Assembly: GCA_002428445.1 (NCBI GenBank)
Contig: DIWJ01000057.1
Span: 1-64,000 of the forward strand
Length of the DNA stretch: 64,000 nt
Direction: 5' to 3'
From: Syntrophaceae bacterium UBA6109
GTDB taxonomy: Bacteria; Desulfobacterota; Syntrophia; Syntrophales; UBA6109
The notes beneath the pieces were generated by a model. The model was not told where the DNA came from. It was given only the letters and a program-made list of their open reading frames with translations, and searched no databases. Shown one piece after another: positions 1-8,377 of this stretch; the stretch's first letter is position 1; each line of letters starts with the position of its first letter. The position numbers were made by a program, and so were the translations under genes.

Positions 1-47
1 GACTTCTACCGTGTGAAGGTAGCACTCTCCCGCTGAGTTAACCGCCC
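1..47 (-). tRNA. tRNA-Val(CAC), 3' part cut by window edge
   Basis: Read on the minus strand from base 47, the sequence gives a 7-nt acceptor strand (GGGCGGT), TA, a D-arm with ACTC/GAGT stem, and an anticodon arm CTACC-TTCACAC-GGTAG. The loop places CAC at the anticodon, which reads GTG valine codons. Only the 5' half is present; the T-arm and 3' acceptor strand lie left of the window. Confidence 0.88.
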
Positions 48-139
48 AAGCGTGTCGTCTATAACCCATCCCGGGACAGAGTTCAAGAAAAAAACTGGGG
101 CCACTTGACATGCCGGTCCATCTTCGTTAGTCAGAAACC

Positions 140-865
140 ATGCATGGCGATATCGATGCCGTCCGAAAGAAACTTCGCGCCGCGAAAAGGGTCGTCGTCC
201 TCACCGGGGCGGGCGTGTCCGCGGAAAGCGGCATCCCGACTTTCCGCGGCGAGGGCGGCCTCTGGCGCAATTACCGGGCGACGGATCTGGCGACGCCGGA
301 GGCCTTCGAGCGCGATCCCGCACTGGTCTGGGAATTCTACAACTGGCGTCGCGTCGTCATCAGCAAGGTGGACTGCAACCCCGCCCACCACGCGCTGGCG
401 GCGATAGAAAAGGGTGCGGGCGATTTCGCGCTCATCACGCAGAACATCGACGGCCTTCATCTCAAGGCCGGGAGCCGGAACGTCCTCGAAATCCACGGCA
501 ACATCTGGAAGGTCCGCTGCACGGGCTGCGGAGATGTCCATCTGGAGCCGGAACCGGACCTGGGAACGGCGCCGGCCTGCGGAAAGTGCGGCGCCCTGCT
601 TCGCCCCCACGTCGTCTGGTTCGGGGAAGGCCTGGACCCCCGCCTCCTGGACAGCGCCTACCGGCTTTCCGCCTCCTGCGACCTGATGTTTGTCATCGGG
701 ACCTCCGCCGTCGTCCAGCCGGCAGCATCGTTCCCCTTCGCGGCAAAGGACTCCGGCGCGTTCGTCGTCGAGATCAACCCGGAGCGCACGCCCCTCGCCG
801 GGGCCGTCGATCTTGCCCTGGTCGGCAAAGCCGGGGAAATCGTCCCGCAGCTCCTTCTGCCCTGA
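140..865 (+). CDS. cobB: NAD-dependent protein deacylase, sirtuin class III (CobB-like)
   Basis: Sirtuin of 241 aa, the usual length for a bacterial CobB. It removes acyl groups from protein lysines using NAD+, in the cytoplasm. Visible motifs are the NAD-binding GAGVSAESGIPTFR near residue 23, TQNIDGLH near 100, the catalytic His119 in EIHG, and four zinc cysteines (C127, C130, C147, C150). Tyr67 and Arg70 sit in FYNWRR at the place of the SIRT5 pair that binds negatively charged acyl groups, so desuccinylase or demalonylase activity is predicted. It is monocistronic and converges on the beta-oxidation operon. No strong Shine-Dalgarno sequence is visible before the ATG. Confidence 0.93.
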   Translation: MHGDIDAVRKKLRAAKRVVVLTGAGVSAESGIPTFRGEGGLWRNYRATDLATPEAFERDPALVWEFYNWRRVVISKVDCNPAHHALAAIEKGAGDFALITQNIDGLHLKAGSRNVLEIHGNIWKVRCTGCGDVHLEPEPDLGTAPACGKCGALLRPHVVWFGEGLDPRLLDSAYRLSASCDLMFVIGTSAVVQPAASFPFAAKDSGAFVVEINPERTPLAGAVDLALVGKAGEIVPQLLLP

Positions 866-873
866 ACGATCTC

Positions 874-1260
874 AATACAAGCCGCTCTCTGTCATGCGCG
901 GCGCAGCAATCTCTAGTTGGAGACGAGATTGCCGCGTCGCGGAGTTCATCCTGAGCCCCGTCGAAGGGCTCCTCGCAATGACCGCCCTGTTCCAGGCAGG
1001 GGGAAGCCAGCGTCTTAAAGACTTCTACCCGTGTTTCGCAGAGAGCTGGGTCCCCGCCGCAGCCTGCCCTCGCGGAAGCGGGGCGGGGACGACGCAATCG
1101 GTGGCCGCTTCCCGCCTTCTATTTTGTCATTCCCGCGCAGGCGGGAATCCAGGATCTTGAAAACTTCTTCCCGTGATACCCAGAGAGCTGGACCCCCGCC
1201 TACGCGGGGGGGACAGAATCGGTCGTCATTCCCGAGAAAGCACGCGCATCCAGTTCCCTT
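874..1260. repeat. Cluster of dispersed REP-like repeats
   Basis: Non-coding stretch between convergent genes. It holds two imperfect copies of one element, at about 1010-1105 and 1150-1227. Both share the series CTT-AAA/GAAA-ACTTCT-CCCGTG, then CAGAGAGCTGG, a GC-rich hairpin and AATCGG. A segment at about 943-980 (CATCCTGAG..CGTCGAAGGGCT) resembles another widespread intergenic repeat. No ORF on either strand looks like a gene. Confidence 0.6.
1129..1148. repeat. Short palindromic repeat ATTCCC..GGGAAT
   Basis: Inverted repeat ATTCCCGC-GCAG-GCGGGAAT. This is the well-known ATTCCC-N8-GGGAAT palindrome class (the Neisseria dRS3 type, also common between genes of other Proteobacteria). A degenerate relative (CATTCCCGAGAAAG) follows at about 1227. 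Confidence 0.7.
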
Positions 1261-1385
1261 CAGGCTGTTCAAGAATGCCCGAATGCAAGGCTCCCGAAGG
1301 CATGCGGAGCGAGGCGTACTGCGATGTACGCCGCAGCGACGAATGCTGAGGGGAACGCAGCAGGCGGGCGTTCTTGAACAGCCTG
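1261..1385. repeat. 125-bp element with 21-bp terminal inverted repeats
   Basis: The left end CAGGCTGTTCAAGAATGCCCG (1261-1281) and the right end (1365-1385) match as inverted repeats at 20 of 21 positions. The interior is GC-rich with short palindromic parts (GATGTACGCCGCAGCG). No ORF is present. It looks like a miniature non-autonomous repeat sitting just downstream of the fad operon terminator. Confidence 0.65.
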
Positions 1386-1387
1386 AC

Positions 1388-1421
1388 AAAAAAAAGGCCG
1401 CAGCCCGTGAGGGCTGCGGCC
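1388..1421 (-). terminator. Rho-independent terminator of the fad operon
   Basis: On the minus strand an 11-bp perfect stem (GGCCGCAGCCC / GGGCTGCGGCC, loop of 4) is followed by eight T residues. It lies 20 bp past the thiolase stop codon. Confidence 0.92.
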
Positions 1422-1441
1422 CGCGTCAGGGGAAACTGGGA

Positions 1442-2635
1442 CTACAGCAGCTCATAGATTCCGGCGGCTCCCATGCCGCCACCGATGCACATGGACACGA
1501 TTCCCCGTTTCGCCTTGCGGCGTTTCAGTTCATGCAGAAGCTGCGCCGTGAGCTTTCCGCCCGTCGCCCCCAGCGGATGCCCGAGCGCGATGGCCCCGCC
1601 GTTGGGATTGACGTCGCCCGCTGCCCAGCGGTCTTCGATTCCGACCACGCGGCAGGAATAGATCGCCTGGGAGGCGAAAGCCTCGTTGATCTCGAAGACG
1701 TCGATGTCCTTCGTCGTGAGACCTGCCATCTTCAGGACCTTGGGAATGGCATAGGCCGGACCGACGCCCATTTCCTCGGGTTTGCACCCGGCGACGGCGA
1801 AATAGGCGAGCCGCGCCAGCGGCTTCAGGCCCAGGGCCTTCGCCTTGTCCGCGCTCATGACGAGCGAGAACGCCGCGCCGTCGGTCATCTGCGAGGCGTT
1901 GCCCGCCGTGACGGACCCGCCCTGCTTGAAGGGCGACTTCAATTTTCCGAGATCCTCGATCGTCGTCGGCCAGCGCACGCCGTCGTCGGTGTCGAAAATC
2001 ACCTGCTCGCGGATCCGCTTGCCGTTCTTGGCTTTTTTGTACTTCCAGGCTTTGATGGGAATGATCTCTCCCTTGAACTTGCCGGCCTTGATCGCCTCAT
2101 AGGCGCGGCGGTTGCTCTCCACGCCGAACTTGTCCTGGTCCTCGCGGGAGATCTTGTAGTTGGCCGCCACGTTCTCGGCCGTCACGCCCATGGAGACATA
2201 GGTGTTGGGCATCGTGCCCCATCCCCAGTCCGGATGGGGACGGAAGAAGGCGCCGCCCATGGGGATATGGCTCATCGTTTCGATGCCGCCGGCGATGGCC
2301 ACGTCGAGCCAGCCGGCGCGGATCTTCGCCGTCGCGTCGGCAATCGCCTGGAGGCCCGACGAGCAGAAACGGTTGACGGTCATGCCGCAGGCGGTGACAG
2401 GCAGGCCGGCGCCGAGGGCGACGACGCGGCCGAGGTTCATGCCCTGCTCGCCTTCCGGGAAGGAACAACCGCAGACGATGTCTTCGACGTCTTCGGGCTT
2501 GAGGGCCGGAACCCTTGCCAGGAGACCCTTGATGACCTGAATTCCATACTCGTCTCCCCGAGTTCCGGAGAGACCCCCTCTCTTATAACGACCACCGGGA
2601 CTTCTTACGGCATCGATAATCACAGCATCGCTCAT
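1442..2635 (-). CDS. fadA: Thiolase (acetyl-CoA C-acyltransferase)
   Basis: Degradative thiolase of 397 aa that cleaves 3-ketoacyl-CoA to acetyl-CoA and a shortened acyl-CoA. The acyl-accepting Cys91 is in NRFCSSG, His353 in GHPLGATGG and the second catalytic Cys383 in MCIGGGMGAA; length and motifs are complete. A GGAGGAAAG ribosome site precedes the ATG. It is the last gene of fadE-fadN-fadA, 76 bp behind fadN, and is followed by a strong terminator. In a syntroph the same set could run in the biosynthetic direction, which the sequence cannot decide. Confidence 0.95.
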   Translation of the reverse strand: MSDAVIIDAVRSPGGRYKRGGLSGTRGDEYGIQVIKGLLARVPALKPEDVEDIVCGCSFPEGEQGMNLGRVVALGAGLPVTACGMTVNRFCSSGLQAIADATAKIRAGWLDVAIAGGIETMSHIPMGGAFFRPHPDWGWGTMPNTYVSMGVTAENVAANYKISREDQDKFGVESNRRAYEAIKAGKFKGEIIPIKAWKYKKAKNGKRIREQVIFDTDDGVRWPTTIEDLGKLKSPFKQGGSVTAGNASQMTDGAAFSLVMSADKAKALGLKPLARLAYFAVAGCKPEEMGVGPAYAIPKVLKMAGLTTKDIDVFEINEAFASQAIYSCRVVGIEDRWAAGDVNPNGGAIALGHPLGATGGKLTAQLLHELKRRKAKRGIVSMCIGGGMGAAGIYELL

Positions 2636-2711
2636 GACTTTCCTCCTTCTTTTCCTTGGCCGCGCCGCCGGCCCCTTCAGGGGCCCGCGCGTGCGGCGGT
2701 CGAGTTCGAGC

Positions 2712-5132
2712 CTAGTTGCGCAACGGCTTGCCCGTGTTGAGCATGTGCATGATCCGGTCCTGGGACCGCTGCTCCCCGCACAGACTCAGGAAGGCTTCTT
2801 TTTCGAGTTCCAGGATCTCCTGCTCGGTAACCAGCGTCCCTTCGGGGCAATCGCCGCCGGAGAGGACATAAGCGACTTTCCGCGCAACATGGATGTCGTA
2901 TTCCGTCGCGAATTTCCCGTGCTGGAGATTGTAGGCGACAGCCTCGGCCATGCCGCGGAAGTTCTCTCCCATCACGGGAATCAATGCCGGCCGCGGCTTC
3001 TTGTAGAACTTGGACAGTCCGAGCACGACCTGTTTGGCGTCCCAGAGCTGCTGATCGCGGTTCAGACTGATCTGCTCCGTCTTGCGGATGTAGCCCAGTT
3101 CCATCGCCTCCACCGCGCTCGTCGCGACCTTGGCCATGGCGATGTTCTCGAAGGCCTTGGAGTAGAGCTGCTGCAGGTTCATGCCCTGCTCGACGACGCC
3201 GTCGGGCAGTCCCTCGGTCAGCCGCACCATGATCTCCTTGCAGCCGCCGCCGGCCGGAATGACGCCGACGCCCACTTCCACGAGGCCCATGTACGTCTCT
3301 CCGCAGGGTTGGCACCGGGCGCAATGCATGGCCATCTCGCAGCCGCCGCCGAGGGCCAGGCCCGCGGGAGCGCTGACGACGGGCTTTGCCAGGTACTTCA
3401 TGCGCATGTTGGCGCTCTGGAAGGCCGTGATGAGATTCTCGAGGAGATCCCAGTCCCCCTTCTGGATCGCCATCAGGACCTTGAAGATGTTCGCGCCGGC
3501 GGAGAAGTTGGGCGCATGGTTTCCGACGACCATGCCGACGAAGTCCTTCTCGACGATGTCGCAGCTCGCGAAGATCATCTCGATCATCTGGTCGTCGACG
3601 GCGTTCATCTTGGTGTGAAACTCCAGGCAGGCAACGCCGTCGCCGATATCGACAAGCGACGCAGCGGCATTTTCCTTGACCAGTTTCTTGGCGCTCTTGA
3701 GTACGGGCAGGACGATGACCTTCGGATTCGCCTCCGCCAGGACGTAGCCCTTCTTCTCGAAGTCATAGCAGTACAGTCCGTCTTCCTTCCGCGAATAGAA
3801 CGATTCGACGCCCTTCTTGAGCATCTCTTCGACCTTCTTCGGAACCTTCTTCTTCATCTTCTTCATGATCTCGACGGCCGCCCGTACGCCGACGGCGTCC
3901 CAGGTCTCGAAGGGACCGAGGGCATGGTTGTATCCCCACTTCATCGCGTTATCGATGGCGACGATGCTGTCGCAGATCTCCGGGACCCGGTTTGCGGCAT
4001 AGATGAAGTTGTTGCAGAGGTATTCCCGCGCGACTTCGCCGGCGATGTCATTCGCAAAGAACACGGTCCGGAGAGTCGCCTCGACGCCTTCATCGGATTT
4101 CTTCTTCGCCGCGCCGATGGAATCGAAGCGGGGCTTCGTGACGGGAAGGTATTCCATCTTCGTGTAATCGAGATAGACCTTTTCGCTCTTGCCCCTGGCA
4201 TCCCTGGTCCTCTTGTAGAAACCCTGCTTGGTCTTGTTCCCGAGCCACTTCTTCTCCATCATCTTGGTCATGAAGTCGACGGGGACAAAATATTCGCGCA
4301 TCTCGTCATCGGGAACCGCCTCGTAGAGGTTCTTCATGACGTGGTAGCCCGTGTCGAGGCCGACGAGGTCCAGCGTCCCGAAGATCGAGGACCCGGGGCG
4401 GCCCAGGGCCTTGCCGATGATCGCATCGGCCTGCTCGACGGTGAGGTTCTTCTCGAAGGTGATGCGGATTGCGTTGGAGATGTCGAAGACGCCGATCCGG
4501 TTGCCGATGAAGTTGGGGACATCCTTGCAGACGACGACGCCCTTGCCGAGGACGTCCTCGCAGAAACGGATCATGAAATCGACGACGTCCTTGCGGGTTT
4601 CCCTGCCCGGGATGACTTCGAGGAGTCTCATGTAGCGCGGCGGGTTGAAGAAGTGGGTTCCCAGAAAATTCTCCCTCAGCTTCGCGCCGAAGTTGGCGGT
4701 GATGTCCTTGATGGGAATCCCCGAGGTGTTCGTGGTGACGATGCAGCCCGGCCGAACCACCTTCTCCACCTTCGCGAACAGCTCCTGCTTGATCTTGAGA
4801 TTTTCGATGACCACCTCGATGACCCAGTCGACGTCCTTGAGCCAGCCGAGGTTGTCTTCGAAGTTGCCGATCCGGATCATGCCGGCGTTTTTCTTCGTAT
4901 AGAATGCAGACGGCTTCGCCTTCTGGATCCCGGCCAGGCCGTTGGCGGCGAAGCGGTTTCGCCACTCCGGGCTCTTTTCCGTCAGGCCCTTCTTCTTGTC
5001 GTCCTCCGTCAGTTCGAAGGGGATGATGTCCAGCAGATAACAGTCGATCCCCGCATTCGTCAGGTGTGCCGCGATCGTGGCGCCCATGACGCCCGCGCCC
5101 AAAACAGCAGCTTTCTTGATCTCATATCCCAT
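2712..5132 (-). CDS. fadN: 3-hydroxyacyl-CoA dehydrogenase / enoyl-CoA hydratase fusion (FadN type)
   Basis: Bifunctional protein of 806 aa. The N-terminal half is an NAD-dependent 3-hydroxyacyl-CoA dehydrogenase: GxGxxG at residues 12-17 (GAGVMG), then the paired C-terminal dehydrogenase domains. The C-terminal part, from about residue 500, is an enoyl-CoA hydratase with ALGGGCEMA and a catalytic Glu region in LVEVGVGVIPAGGG. This domain order is the reverse of E. coli FadB and matches Bacillus FadN, whose operon also carries fadA and fadE. A GAGGAGGGG ribosome site precedes the ATG. It performs hydration and NAD-linked oxidation, the middle steps of beta-oxidation. Confidence 0.93.
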   Translation of the reverse strand: MGYEIKKAAVLGAGVMGATIAAHLTNAGIDCYLLDIIPFELTEDDKKKGLTEKSPEWRNRFAANGLAGIQKAKPSAFYTKKNAGMIRIGNFEDNLGWLKDVDWVIEVVIENLKIKQELFAKVEKVVRPGCIVTTNTSGIPIKDITANFGAKLRENFLGTHFFNPPRYMRLLEVIPGRETRKDVVDFMIRFCEDVLGKGVVVCKDVPNFIGNRIGVFDISNAIRITFEKNLTVEQADAIIGKALGRPGSSIFGTLDLVGLDTGYHVMKNLYEAVPDDEMREYFVPVDFMTKMMEKKWLGNKTKQGFYKRTRDARGKSEKVYLDYTKMEYLPVTKPRFDSIGAAKKKSDEGVEATLRTVFFANDIAGEVAREYLCNNFIYAANRVPEICDSIVAIDNAMKWGYNHALGPFETWDAVGVRAAVEIMKKMKKKVPKKVEEMLKKGVESFYSRKEDGLYCYDFEKKGYVLAEANPKVIVLPVLKSAKKLVKENAAASLVDIGDGVACLEFHTKMNAVDDQMIEMIFASCDIVEKDFVGMVVGNHAPNFSAGANIFKVLMAIQKGDWDLLENLITAFQSANMRMKYLAKPVVSAPAGLALGGGCEMAMHCARCQPCGETYMGLVEVGVGVIPAGGGCKEIMVRLTEGLPDGVVEQGMNLQQLYSKAFENIAMAKVATSAVEAMELGYIRKTEQISLNRDQQLWDAKQVVLGLSKFYKKPRPALIPVMGENFRGMAEAVAYNLQHGKFATEYDIHVARKVAYVLSGGDCPEGTLVTEQEILELEKEAFLSLCGEQRSQDRIMHMLNTGKPLRN

Positions 5133-5226
5133 AAAGCCCCTCCTCTTTTCGCTCGTAAGCGGTGTTGCCGGTGCCGCAGCTCGCCGAAGGACGGCCCATG
5201 AAACGCCGCGCTTCGGTCCGCGGCCG

Positions 5227-7086
5227 TCAAACGGTGAAAGACTCGTCCGCTATTTCAATGGGGATCTTTTCGCCTGTCTTGATGGACTCGCAGCGCGCCT
5301 TTACGGTGGCCAGTGTCTCGGCGGCGAAGAACCTCGCCGAGGCGACCTTGCCCGCGTAGAACGCCGCTTCCTTGTCCTCGCGGAGCAGCGCCCGCTTCTT
5401 GCCGATGGACTCCTCGATGCCTTTCTCCGCGTACATGGCGTTGAGCTTCTGTTGGGCGATGGCGCCCGCCTGCAGCAGAAAATGGCCGAGGACGACATCG
5501 CCGAAGAGGTCGAGATAGGGCGACGCGTTCAGGATCGGCAGCAGGAAGCTGGCGCTCTTTCCCCAGCCCGCGAAGGTCATGGTCAGATCGATCAGGGCGT
5601 TGTTGGCCTCTTCCAGCTTTTCCGCGTACTTCTTGAGTTCCGGCAGCTGTTTCGCTTTCCCGATCGTCCCGGCGATTTCGCCGACCAGGTTCATCACGTT
5701 CATGCCCTTCTTCTGGCCGAGCTTCCGGCCCACCAGGTCCAGGCACTGGATGCCGTTGGTGCCCTCATAGAGCGTGGCGATCTTGCAGTCCCGCATGTAC
5801 TGCTCGACGGGATACTCGCTGCAGTAGCCGTAGCCGCCGTAGATGTCGATCGCCTTCGAGCAGACCATCATCGCCACGTCGGACGAGTAGGCCTTGCAGA
5901 CCGGCGTCATGAGTTCGACGAAACCGTTCCACTTGTCGGCCTCCGCCGGATACGCCCTCGCCATATCCATGCAGTAGGCGACGAAGTAGTTCATCGAGCG
6001 CAATCCTTCCACGTAGCACTTCATGATCATCAGATCGCGTCGCACGTCGGGATGCTGAATGATGGGAACAGCCTTTGCGTCGGGGTTCTTCATTTCCCAG
6101 ACCGGTACGCTCTGAATCCTGTCCTTGGCGTACTGCACGGCGTGCTCATAGGCCGCCGAGGCATGTCCCAGTCCCTGCATGCCGACCTCGAGGCGCGCCT
6201 CGTTCATCATGTGGAACATGACCCGCATGCCTTCGCGCTCCTTGCCGAGGAGTTCGCCGACGCACTTGCCGTCGTCGCCGAAATTCAGCGTGCAGGTCGC
6301 CGATCCCTTGATGCCCATCTTGTGTTCGATGTTGCCCGTGTGGACGTCGTTGAATTCGCCGATGCTGCCGTCGTCGCTGACGCGGTATTTCGGCACGATG
6401 AAGATGGAGATGCCGCCCGTTCCGGGAGGATCGCCTTCGATGCGCGCCAGGACAGGGTGGACGATGTTCGGCGCCAGATCGTGATCGCCGCAGGAAATGA
6501 AGCACTTTGAGCCGGTGATGAGAAATTTGCCGTCGGGCAGGCGTTTTGCAGTGGTCTTCAATGCGCCGACGTCGCTTCCCGCACCCGGCTCGGTCAGGCA
6601 CATCGTGCCTGTCCATTCTCCGGCAAACATCTTTAACATGTACTTGCTCTTCTGCTCTTCCGTGCCGAATTTTTCGATCAGACCTGCCGCGCCGTGCGTG
6701 AGGCCCGGATACATGAGGAAGGCAAAATTGGCGGCGTAGCAGGGCTCCAGGTTGGCCGTCGCCATCACATACGGCATTCCCTGCCCGCCGACGTCCGCCG
6801 GCTGCGCCATGCAGAGCCATCCGTTCTCGACGTACTTCCGGTATGGCCCGTGATAACACGCGGGCACCGTCACCTTTCCGTCCTTGAGGGTGCAGCCCTC
6901 GCGATCCCCGACGCTGTACGTGGGCAGAATCTCGTTCACGGCCATCTTTTCCGCCTCATTGAGCATCATGAGGAGGATGTCTTTCGAGAAATCCTTGAAC
7001 AACTCCGACTGAAAGAGCCTGTCGATGTCCAACTGCTCCAACAGAATGAAGTGCTGATCTCTCATGTTCACCAAACCGTTGCTCAT
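5227..7086 (-). CDS. fadE: Acyl-CoA dehydrogenase, large type (FadE/DmdC-like)
   Basis: FAD-dependent acyl-CoA dehydrogenase of 619 aa, longer than the ~380-aa classical type because of an extra C-terminal helical domain, as in the DmdC-like subgroup. The FAD/substrate signature MCLTEPGAGSD lies at 162-172, IYGGYGY at 415-421 and the probable catalytic base Glu441 in LYEGTNGIQ. It introduces the alpha-beta double bond, passing electrons to ETF; no etf genes occur in the window. First gene of the fad operon, with an AGGAGGTCAGT ribosome site. TetR lies upstream on the same strand across 251 bp that hold operator-like repeats. Confidence 0.93.
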   Translation of the reverse strand: MSNGLVNMRDQHFILLEQLDIDRLFQSELFKDFSKDILLMMLNEAEKMAVNEILPTYSVGDREGCTLKDGKVTVPACYHGPYRKYVENGWLCMAQPADVGGQGMPYVMATANLEPCYAANFAFLMYPGLTHGAAGLIEKFGTEEQKSKYMLKMFAGEWTGTMCLTEPGAGSDVGALKTTAKRLPDGKFLITGSKCFISCGDHDLAPNIVHPVLARIEGDPPGTGGISIFIVPKYRVSDDGSIGEFNDVHTGNIEHKMGIKGSATCTLNFGDDGKCVGELLGKEREGMRVMFHMMNEARLEVGMQGLGHASAAYEHAVQYAKDRIQSVPVWEMKNPDAKAVPIIQHPDVRRDLMIMKCYVEGLRSMNYFVAYCMDMARAYPAEADKWNGFVELMTPVCKAYSSDVAMMVCSKAIDIYGGYGYCSEYPVEQYMRDCKIATLYEGTNGIQCLDLVGRKLGQKKGMNVMNLVGEIAGTIGKAKQLPELKKYAEKLEEANNALIDLTMTFAGWGKSASFLLPILNASPYLDLFGDVVLGHFLLQAGAIAQQKLNAMYAEKGIEESIGKKRALLREDKEAAFYAGKVASARFFAAETLATVKARCESIKTGEKIPIEIADESFTV

Positions 7087-7240
7087 ACTGACCTCCTTCT
7101 TCCCCTCCGTTGCGGTTTCCCCTTGTTCCCCTCGATCCGGTTTGCACCCCTCCTGACGGACAACCGAACGCCACGAACGGGCCTCTATGGCGTTTGCCCT
7201 GATTGCCTCGTCCCGGTGGGTCTTACCGGCACGTCACCCC

Positions 7241-7303
7241 CATTCGCAGAATGAAAATCTCCCATTCTGCGTCTATGTTCCGCATGGATATGAAAATGGA
7301 ATG
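7241..7303 (-). promoter_or_regulatory. Candidate operator cluster upstream of fadE
   Basis: Short GAATG/CATTC half-sites are clustered here. CATTC-GCA-GAATG (7241-7253) is a 13-bp palindrome, and CGCAGAATG (7245-7253) pairs perfectly with CATTCTGCG (7263-7271) around a 9-bp spacer. A further GAATG lies at 7299-7303. The spacing suits a dimeric TetR-family repressor controlling fadE-fadN-fadA, and Bacillus FadR sites are built from similar TGAATGA halves. The 27-bp inverted repeat could instead be a weak transcript end for tetR. Confidence 0.45.
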
Positions 7304-7337
7304 CCCCCCGCAGTTCAAGCCCCTATCGGCTTCGCCC

Positions 7338-7970
7338 TCAGCTGCTCTTCAGCCCCTTGATCAGGATTTCCAGACTCGTCCTGACTGTCGACCGTATTCT
7401 TTCTTCCCGCTTCGCTTCCTTGCCCGTGAAGAAGTAGAGCGAGATGATCCCGTTGAAAAGCCCCCAAATCGCATTGCGCGTGTTCCGGATGTTGAGGTCC
7501 GCCGGATATTCGCCGCTGCTGACGCCGTATTGCAGAATTTCTTCAATGACGGCGATGGATTTGTTCGTCGTTCGGATCAGGTGTTCTCCGATCTCGTCGG
7601 AAAGGTTCATGCGATCGAGCCGCACCATGAAGGTCATGAGAATGCGAAACAGCTCCTTGTCGTTGAGAAAGAAGTCCACGTAGGTATCGGAGAGTTTCAG
7701 GAGCATCTCGGAGGCGCTGCCGCCCTGCTGGATCACCCTTGCGGTATTGGCGTGGAATTGTTCGATGTCGAGCAGCAGGATCTGCGCGTAGATCTCTTCT
7801 TTGCTGTCAAAATGAAGATAGATCGATCCCTTGCTGAGTTCGGCCTTTTTCGCAATGCTGTCCACCGTGACAGGACGGAAGCCTCTCTCGAAGAAGAGCC
7901 TCCGCGCTGCATTGAGGATGGCGTGGCGCCGGTTTTCCTTTTCCCGGATTCTTCGTTCCCGGAGTCCCAA
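7338..7970 (-). CDS. TetR/AcrR-family regulator, probable fad operon repressor
   Basis: TetR-type repressor of 210 aa. The N-terminal helix-turn-helix is clear (VTVDSIAKKAELSKGSIYLHF, about residues 34-54) and is followed by an all-helical ligand domain. The start is a TTG codon preceded by AAGGGGGG at suitable distance; no ATG suits better. It sits directly upstream of fadE in the same direction, so acyl-CoA-responsive control of beta-oxidation is the natural inference, by analogy with FadR/PsrA-type TetR regulators. Its ligand cannot be read from the sequence. Confidence 0.85.
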   Translation of the reverse strand: MGLRERRIREKENRRHAILNAARRLFFERGFRPVTVDSIAKKAELSKGSIYLHFDSKEEIYAQILLLDIEQFHANTARVIQQGGSASEMLLKLSDTYVDFFLNDKELFRILMTFMVRLDRMNLSDEIGEHLIRTTNKSIAVIEEILQYGVSSGEYPADLNIRNTRNAIWGLFNGIISLYFFTGKEAKREERIRSTVRTSLEILIKGLKSS

Positions 7971-8079
7971 GGCGGCCCCCCTTTTCTACGCAACGGATGC
8001 GTGGCAGAACTTTGGAGATGAAGCAGAGAATGCGATTACGATTGTGATTTCCGACCCTTACTTGAACTTGAGTCAATAT

Positions 8080-8094
8080 ATGACCATCGGTCAT
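8080..8094. promoter_or_regulatory. Palindrome ATGACC-ATC-GGTCAT upstream of tetR
   Basis: Perfect 6-bp arms around a 3-bp spacer, about 110 bp before the TTG start of the TetR gene. It is a candidate autoregulatory operator. Its half-site differs from the GAATG elements before fadE, so at most one of the two sets is likely to be the cognate site. Confidence 0.4.
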
Positions 8095-8209
8095 GGGCAA
8101 ACTAACGTATCTTTCCGTTCGTGTCAAGAAAAATTACGGGTTTACAGGTGAATTCCGAGAAGAGGCATCCCTGGCGGAAGAAAAGAGGTCGATCGAGCTC
8201 CGGAAAAGC

Positions 8210-8377
8210 TCACCGGCTGTGAAAGAGGAATTTCGTGTGTTCGGCCGTGTTCTTGATGGCAACGGCCTCAAAAGCCGTGTTGACGGGCCTGTCGGCATAT
8301 CCATGACGGACGGCGGAGATAATGGCGGCAAAAACGGCGAGAAACAGAACGATCCCGATCAATACCTTTCTTTCCAT
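8210..8377 (-). CDS. Small single-span membrane or secreted peptide (55 aa), unknown
   Basis: Short ORF of 55 codons starting with ATG behind AGGATAACAGGCC, a plausible ribosome site. The product begins MERKVLIGIVLFLAVFAAII, a basic start followed by a strong hydrophobic stretch, then a polar tail of about 30 residues ending FLFHSR. It would be either an anchored peptide with one membrane segment or a secreted one. No family is recognised. It lies upstream of tetR on the same strand with 116 bp between tetR-promoter palindrome and its stop. Confidence 0.5.
   Translation of the reverse strand: MERKVLIGIVLFLAVFAAIISAVRHGYADRPVNTAFEAVAIKNTAEHTKFLFHSR

Noticed and set aside
2634..5201. 855-codon plus-strand frame over fadN
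   Set aside because: It mirrors the fadN codons on the opposite strand, a usual effect of GC-rich third positions, and lacks motifs or a ribosome site.
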